A DNA stretch of 9,227 nucleotides from an uncultured Verrucomicrobiales bacterium (lineage in GTDB: Bacteria > Verrucomicrobiota > Verrucomicrobiia > Verrucomicrobiales > Akkermansiaceae): NCBI GenBank assembly GCA_937969125.1, contig CALBVA010000117.1, positions 1 to 9,227 of the forward strand, in the 5' to 3' direction. Below are positions 6,566 to 9,227 of the stretch, one piece after another; the stretch's first letter is position 1, and every line of letters begins with the position of its first letter. A program made the position numbers and the translations under genes. The notes below the pieces were generated by a model. It did not search any database, had not been told where the DNA came from, and was given only the letters and a program-made list of their open reading frames with translations.

Positions 6566-7603
6566 ATGGCCTTCACCGTTGCCAAAGCCTATGAATTGAT
6601 CGCCGCCGCACATGAGCGGAATCGGCTCGCACACGCCTTCCTCATCACTGGCCCGCAGGGCAGTGGAAAGCAGGAACTCGCCGCGAAAATGGCGCATCTT
6701 TTAAATGGTTCCTCCGATGAAGGGGAGGACCTCTGGGGTGAACCGGTCGAGACCACGGTCCCTTCCCTCGATGAAGCCGAGGGAGAATACATCCGTGCCG
6801 TCCGCCCTCGCTCGAAATCCCGGCGCATCGCGGTGGAGGATATTCGCGCTCTGGAAAAGATGATGAATCAATCATCCCCGAATGGCACCTGGAAAATTGG
6901 CGTCATTGTGGACGCGGACCGCATGAATGAGTCCTCGGAAAATGCCTTCCTCAAAACCCTCGAGGAGCCGCCACTCGAGAGCCTCCTCCTGCTCCTTTCC
7001 AGCGAGCCGGAAAAATTACTCCCCACCATCTGGTCCCGCTGCGTCCACATTTCTCTCGCTGCTGATCCCGCTGCCGCGAAACCGGAACAGATCCAACGCA
7101 TCCTGCCCCTCCTCGCCGAAGTGACGGAAGGCGGCATTGGTAGTCTGGAATCCGGCCTCCTCCTGAAGGCGGGATTGGAAGAACTGCTCCGCGAGCGAAA
7201 GGTCGAGATCGAGAAAGGCTACGCCGCGATCTTTAAAGAGGAGAAATCGAAATACGGCAAGGTCGTGGAGGCAAGGTGGCTCGATGATCGCGAAAAAATC
7301 CACGCCGCTCAGGGCTCGGCGGACTACCTCGCCGAGCGCGCCCTCATGATCGAAACCATCCACGCCTGGGTTGGGGACCTCGTCCGTGTGAAAGTCGGCG
7401 GGGAAAATGCTATCGGGCTGGAATTCCCCGAACATGCCGCCCTCATGATGACGGCAGTAGAAGACGAGGATTTGGACGTGCTATTACGGCGTGTTGCGGC
7501 CATGGAGGAGCTGCGTCGGCTGCTGGAGACGAACGTCGTCGAGGCACTCGCCTTGGAGGTCTCTCTCATGAATACCTTTGGCGATCTCGCTGCCGCTGGC
7601 TAG
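6566..7603 (+). CDS. holB: DNA polymerase III delta' subunit (HolB-like clamp-loader ATPase homologue)
   Basis: Delta' is the stator subunit of the clamp loader, which places the beta clamp on DNA together with delta and tau/gamma. The 345-residue product has the expected AAA+ layout: AHAFLITGPQGSGKQ with a P-loop-like GPQGSGK (29-35), SRRIAVEDIR (85-94), the conserved SENAFLKTLEEPP box (124-136), a sensor-1 region LLLLSSEPEKLLPT (141-154) and the SRC motif (157-159). The C-terminal half is weakly conserved and helical, as usual for the collar domain. Two things are unusual. The residue after the P-loop lysine is Gln, not Thr or Ser. The zinc module normally following the P-loop is missing its cysteines: Cys159 is the only cysteine in the protein. 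The ATG at 6566 places the conserved RLAHAFL about 20 residues in, as expected. It lies 30 bases before obg and is divergent from the membrane-protein gene. Confidence 0.9.
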   Translation: MAFTVAKAYELIAAAHERNRLAHAFLITGPQGSGKQELAAKMAHLLNGSSDEGEDLWGEPVETTVPSLDEAEGEYIRAVRPRSKSRRIAVEDIRALEKMMNQSSPNGTWKIGVIVDADRMNESSENAFLKTLEEPPLESLLLLLSSEPEKLLPTIWSRCVHISLAADPAAAKPEQIQRILPLLAEVTEGGIGSLESGLLLKAGLEELLRERKVEIEKGYAAIFKEEKSKYGKVVEARWLDDREKIHAAQGSADYLAERALMIETIHAWVGDLVRVKVGGENAIGLEFPEHAALMMTAVEDEDLDVLLRRVAAMEELRRLLETNVVEALALEVSLMNTFGDLAAAG

Positions 7604-7618
7604 ACCAACTTTCCGCCT

Positions 7619-7624
7619 TATAAT
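7619..7624 (+). promoter_or_regulatory. Consensus -10 hexamer just upstream of obg
   Basis: A perfect TATAAT lies in the 30-base gap after holB and ends nine bases before the obg ATG at 7634. There is no Shine-Dalgarno in the nine bases between (TTCACTACT). No good -35 is seen at 16-18 bases upstream; the closest is CTGGCT (7596-7601). Initiation six to eight bases downstream would leave an obg mRNA with a leader of roughly zero to three bases. Confidence 0.45.
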
Positions 7625-7633
7625 TTCACTACT

Positions 7634-8731
7634 ATGAAAAGGGACAAATCATTCGTCGATCACATCCGCGTTCACTGCCGTGCCGGCGATGGCGGCAACG
7701 GAGCGGTGAGCTTCCGTAAGGAAAAATATGTCCCACGCGGCGGCCCCGATGGCGGCGATGGCGGCGATGGCGGAAAGGTGAAACTCATTGTCGATGGGAA
7801 TACCGATAACCTCCGCAGCTTCCACTACGATCCCAAACTTCTCGCTGAAAATGGCGCTCACGGACAGAGCTGGAAGCGTCATGGCAAGGATGGCAAGACC
7901 AAGATCGGCCGTGTTCCTCCAGGCACCGTGATCTATCGCAGCCCCGCTACTGATGTCACTGAGGCCGTTGCCATGGAGCGTAGTGAGGAAGGCGTGGACC
8001 TTGTTCCCGTTTGTGATCTTACCGAAGAAGGTCAGGAGTTTGTTCTCCTGGAACCCGGCAAGGGCGGGCGTGGGAACTTCCATTTCCGCAGCCCCACCAA
8101 TCAGGTCCCGCAAGAGCGCGAACTCGGCACGGAAGGGGATGAAGGAATCTTTTACTTCGAGCTCCGTCGCATCGCCGATATCGGTCTCGTGGGCTTCCCG
8201 AACGCCGGAAAATCCACCCTTCTAAGCAAGATCTCTGCGAAGCAGCCAAAAATCGCCTCCTATCCCTTCACCACCCTGACACCACAAGTTGGAGTGGTCA
8301 GCCTGGATGCGCAGCAACGGTGCACCGTCGCTGACATCCCCGGACTCATTGAAGGCGCGCATGACAACCGCGGGCTGGGCCACGAGTTCCTCCGCCACAT
8401 CACACGCTGCCGCGTTCTCCTCTTCGTCGTTGATATCGCCGGAAGCGAACTGCGAAATCCGATCGAAGACATCCAGACCCTCCGCACCGAGATCAAACTT
8501 TACGATGAGGACCTCGCCAAGTTCCCCTGGATGGTCGTCGCCAATAAGATGGATCTCGAAGGGGCGGCCGAAAATCTTGAGTTCTTTAAAAACCGTTTCC
8601 CTAAGGTCCCTATCGTCCCCATCTCCGCGATGGAAGAGGAGGGCTTGGACGCGCTAAAAGCCCAAATGTTCGCCATGCTCGATGAGCATCAGGTCGAGCA
8701 AGAAGAGCAGGGGAGCCAGGACAATGACTGA
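7634..8731 (+). CDS. obg: GTPase Obg (ObgE/CgtA), 50S ribosome assembly factor
   Basis: Obg is an essential GTPase that binds the 50S ribosomal subunit late in assembly and links growth to guanine-nucleotide and ppGpp levels. The 365-residue product has the glycine-rich Obg fold at 7-165, including GGPDGGDGGDGG (36-47) and GKGGRGN (142-148), followed by the G domain: G1 GFPNAGKST (187-195), G2 threonines in PFTT (211-214), G3 DIPGLIEGA (234-242), G4 NKMD (304-307) and G5 ISAM (330-333). The C-terminal region after about 350 is short and acidic (EQEEQGSQDND), and there is no OCT or TGS domain. The ATG at 7634 gives the standard N-terminus (FVDHIRVHCRAGDGGNG). A three-fold GATGGCGGC repeat at about 7748-7774 encodes the glycine loops and needs no other explanation. 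Its stop overlaps the next start. Confidence 0.98.
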   Translation: MKRDKSFVDHIRVHCRAGDGGNGAVSFRKEKYVPRGGPDGGDGGDGGKVKLIVDGNTDNLRSFHYDPKLLAENGAHGQSWKRHGKDGKTKIGRVPPGTVIYRSPATDVTEAVAMERSEEGVDLVPVCDLTEEGQEFVLLEPGKGGRGNFHFRSPTNQVPQERELGTEGDEGIFYFELRRIADIGLVGFPNAGKSTLLSKISAKQPKIASYPFTTLTPQVGVVSLDAQQRCTVADIPGLIEGAHDNRGLGHEFLRHITRCRVLLFVVDIAGSELRNPIEDIQTLRTEIKLYDEDLAKFPWMVVANKMDLEGAAENLEFFKNRFPKVPIVPISAMEEEGLDALKAQMFAMLDEHQVEQEEQGSQDND

Positions 8732-9098
8732 CCTCCTCTTTGTTTACGGTGCTCTCCGTAAAGGAGCCTCGAACGACTGGCGGATGAAGAAAGCCCGCTG
8801 GATCGGTCCGGCGACTGTGCCGGGGACCCTCGTGAAAATCGATTGGTATCCCGGCCTTGTTCTCGGATCGGGTGGCCTTGTTAAAGGTGAGGTCTATGAG
8901 ATCGGACCGGAACTTTTGAAAGAACTCGACGAGTTTGAGGGGCTCACTGGACCCGATGACCGCTCCGGCGAATACCACCGTATCCGCACAAAAGTTGACC
9001 TCGCCGGTGAACCGCGCGAGGTCTGGATTTACGAATGGCTCAAGGGCACCACCGGCTATGAAAAAGTCACCTCCGGCGACTGGCTAACGGTAGCATGA
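8724..9098 (+). CDS. Gamma-glutamylcyclotransferase-like protein (AIG2/GGCT family)
   Basis: The 124-residue product has the family's N-terminal VYGALRKG loop (7-14), which binds the gamma-glutamyl moiety. A GEVYEI strand (55-60) follows, then LDEFEG (68-73), whose second glutamate (Glu72) matches the catalytic acid position of this fold. Enzymes of the family release 5-oxoproline from gamma-glutamyl compounds or gamma-glutamylamines; small bacterial members like this one have uncertain substrates. The ATG at 8724 is preferred over one 42 bases upstream because the family motif then begins six residues in. The start lies inside the end of obg: ATGACTGA contains this gene's start and the obg stop, an eight-base overlap that suggests coupled translation. 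Purine-rich GGGAGCCAGG just upstream may serve as the ribosome site. Nothing links its function to Obg directly. Confidence 0.85.
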   Translation: MTDLLFVYGALRKGASNDWRMKKARWIGPATVPGTLVKIDWYPGLVLGSGGLVKGEVYEIGPELLKELDEFEGLTGPDDRSGEYHRIRTKVDLAGEPREVWIYEWLKGTTGYEKVTSGDWLTVA

Positions 9099-9227
9099 TC
9101 CATCCCGGTCATGTTCACCGCGAGGACCAAAAATCCACTAAGTCAGCTTGACCGACTGGGCCGTCGAAGATGGCTCAATCGTCGAAGTTAAAGACGGTCC
9201 ATGACTTGGGCCAAATTTAGCAGGCGA
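9099..9227. other. Unassigned 129-base tail with ambiguous open frames
   Basis: No gene can be assigned here. On the minus strand two frames are open from the window edge: one to a TAG at 9138-9140 (29 codons, ending AQSVKLT) and one to a TAA at 9188-9190 (ending LAQVMDRL). Either could be the C-terminus of a convergent gene. On the plus strand, two 18-codon ORFs (9095-9151 and 9148-9204) and an open frame from ATG 9201 (MTWAKFSRR) are linked by start/stop overlaps. Each alternative is short enough to occur by chance. Confidence 0.2.
9157..9201. repeat. Nine-base-pair inverted repeat in the unassigned tail
   Basis: TGGGCCGTC (9157-9165) can pair with GACGGTCCA (9193-9201) over nine positions with one G-U wobble, around a 27-base loop. 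The loop and left arm also hold two copies of CGTCGAAG (9162-9169 and 9180-9187). No T run follows on either strand, so it is not a standard intrinsic terminator. It may be a structure between GGCT and the next gene, or part of that gene's coding sequence. Confidence 0.22.

Noticed and set aside
6296..6697. 133-codon minus-strand ORF spanning the holB start and the membrane-protein start
   Set aside because: It overlaps two better-supported genes on both sides and has no recognisable domain.
7748..7774. Tandem GATGGCGGC units in obg as a possible repeat element
   Set aside because: They encode the glycine-rich loops found in Obg proteins generally, including E. coli ObgE (PDGGDGGDGG).
8682..8723. 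ATG 42 bases upstream of the cyclotransferase start
   Set aside because: It would add 14 residues encoded in the end of obg and push the VYGALRKG motif away from the usual N-terminal position.

Overview
This 9.2 kb window is a compact, moderately GC-rich stretch of bacterial chromosome. It carries mostly housekeeping genes, with one partial gene for an exported repeat protein at the left edge. The gene mix points to the Verrucomicrobiota or a near relative: an FG-GAP/CRTAC1-like secreted protein with an N-terminal domain, a stand-alone CysJ, a bifunctional-nuclease-domain protein, an M29-type aminopeptidase, and few clear Shine-Dalgarno sites. This assignment is inferred from gene style and protein flavour; there is no rRNA in the window to fix it. 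I see no mobile element, CRISPR array, tRNA or rRNA gene.

Layout. (1) 1-1291, minus: the N-terminal 430 residues of an exported FG-GAP/VCBS repeat protein, cut by the window edge. It is absent from simple start-to-stop ORF calling because its stop lies outside. (2) 1466-4981, plus: the NADPH flavoprotein subunit of sulfite reductase (CysJ), a DUF151 bifunctional nuclease-domain protein, and a divergent M29-like metalloaminopeptidase. (3) 4997-6447, minus: a single-pass membrane protein of unknown function followed by accD, the acetyl-CoA carboxylase carboxyltransferase beta subunit. This pair converges on the aminopeptidase with only a 15-base gap. (4) 6566-9098, plus: DNA polymerase III delta' (holB-like), the ribosome-assembly GTPase Obg, and a gamma-glutamylcyclotransferase-like protein whose start overlaps the obg stop. 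(5) 9099-9227: a tail I cannot assign.

The genes do not form one pathway. They cover sulfur assimilation (reductase subunit without its hemoprotein partner here), fatty-acid synthesis, replication clamp loading, ribosome maturation and glutathione or amine-adduct turnover. The clearest cooperative unit is obg with the cyclotransferase gene, which are translationally overlapped. The membrane protein and accD are probably co-oriented, but accD also has its own candidate promoter.

I did not find a convincing new biological system. The points most worth a second look are: -10-like hexamers sitting 6-9 bases from start codons with no Shine-Dalgarno, which suggests leaderless mRNAs; an M29-like enzyme that keeps all five metal ligands but seems to lack the family's catalytic tyrosine; a delta' subunit lacking the zinc-binding cysteines; and several start/stop overlaps that may link very short ORFs.
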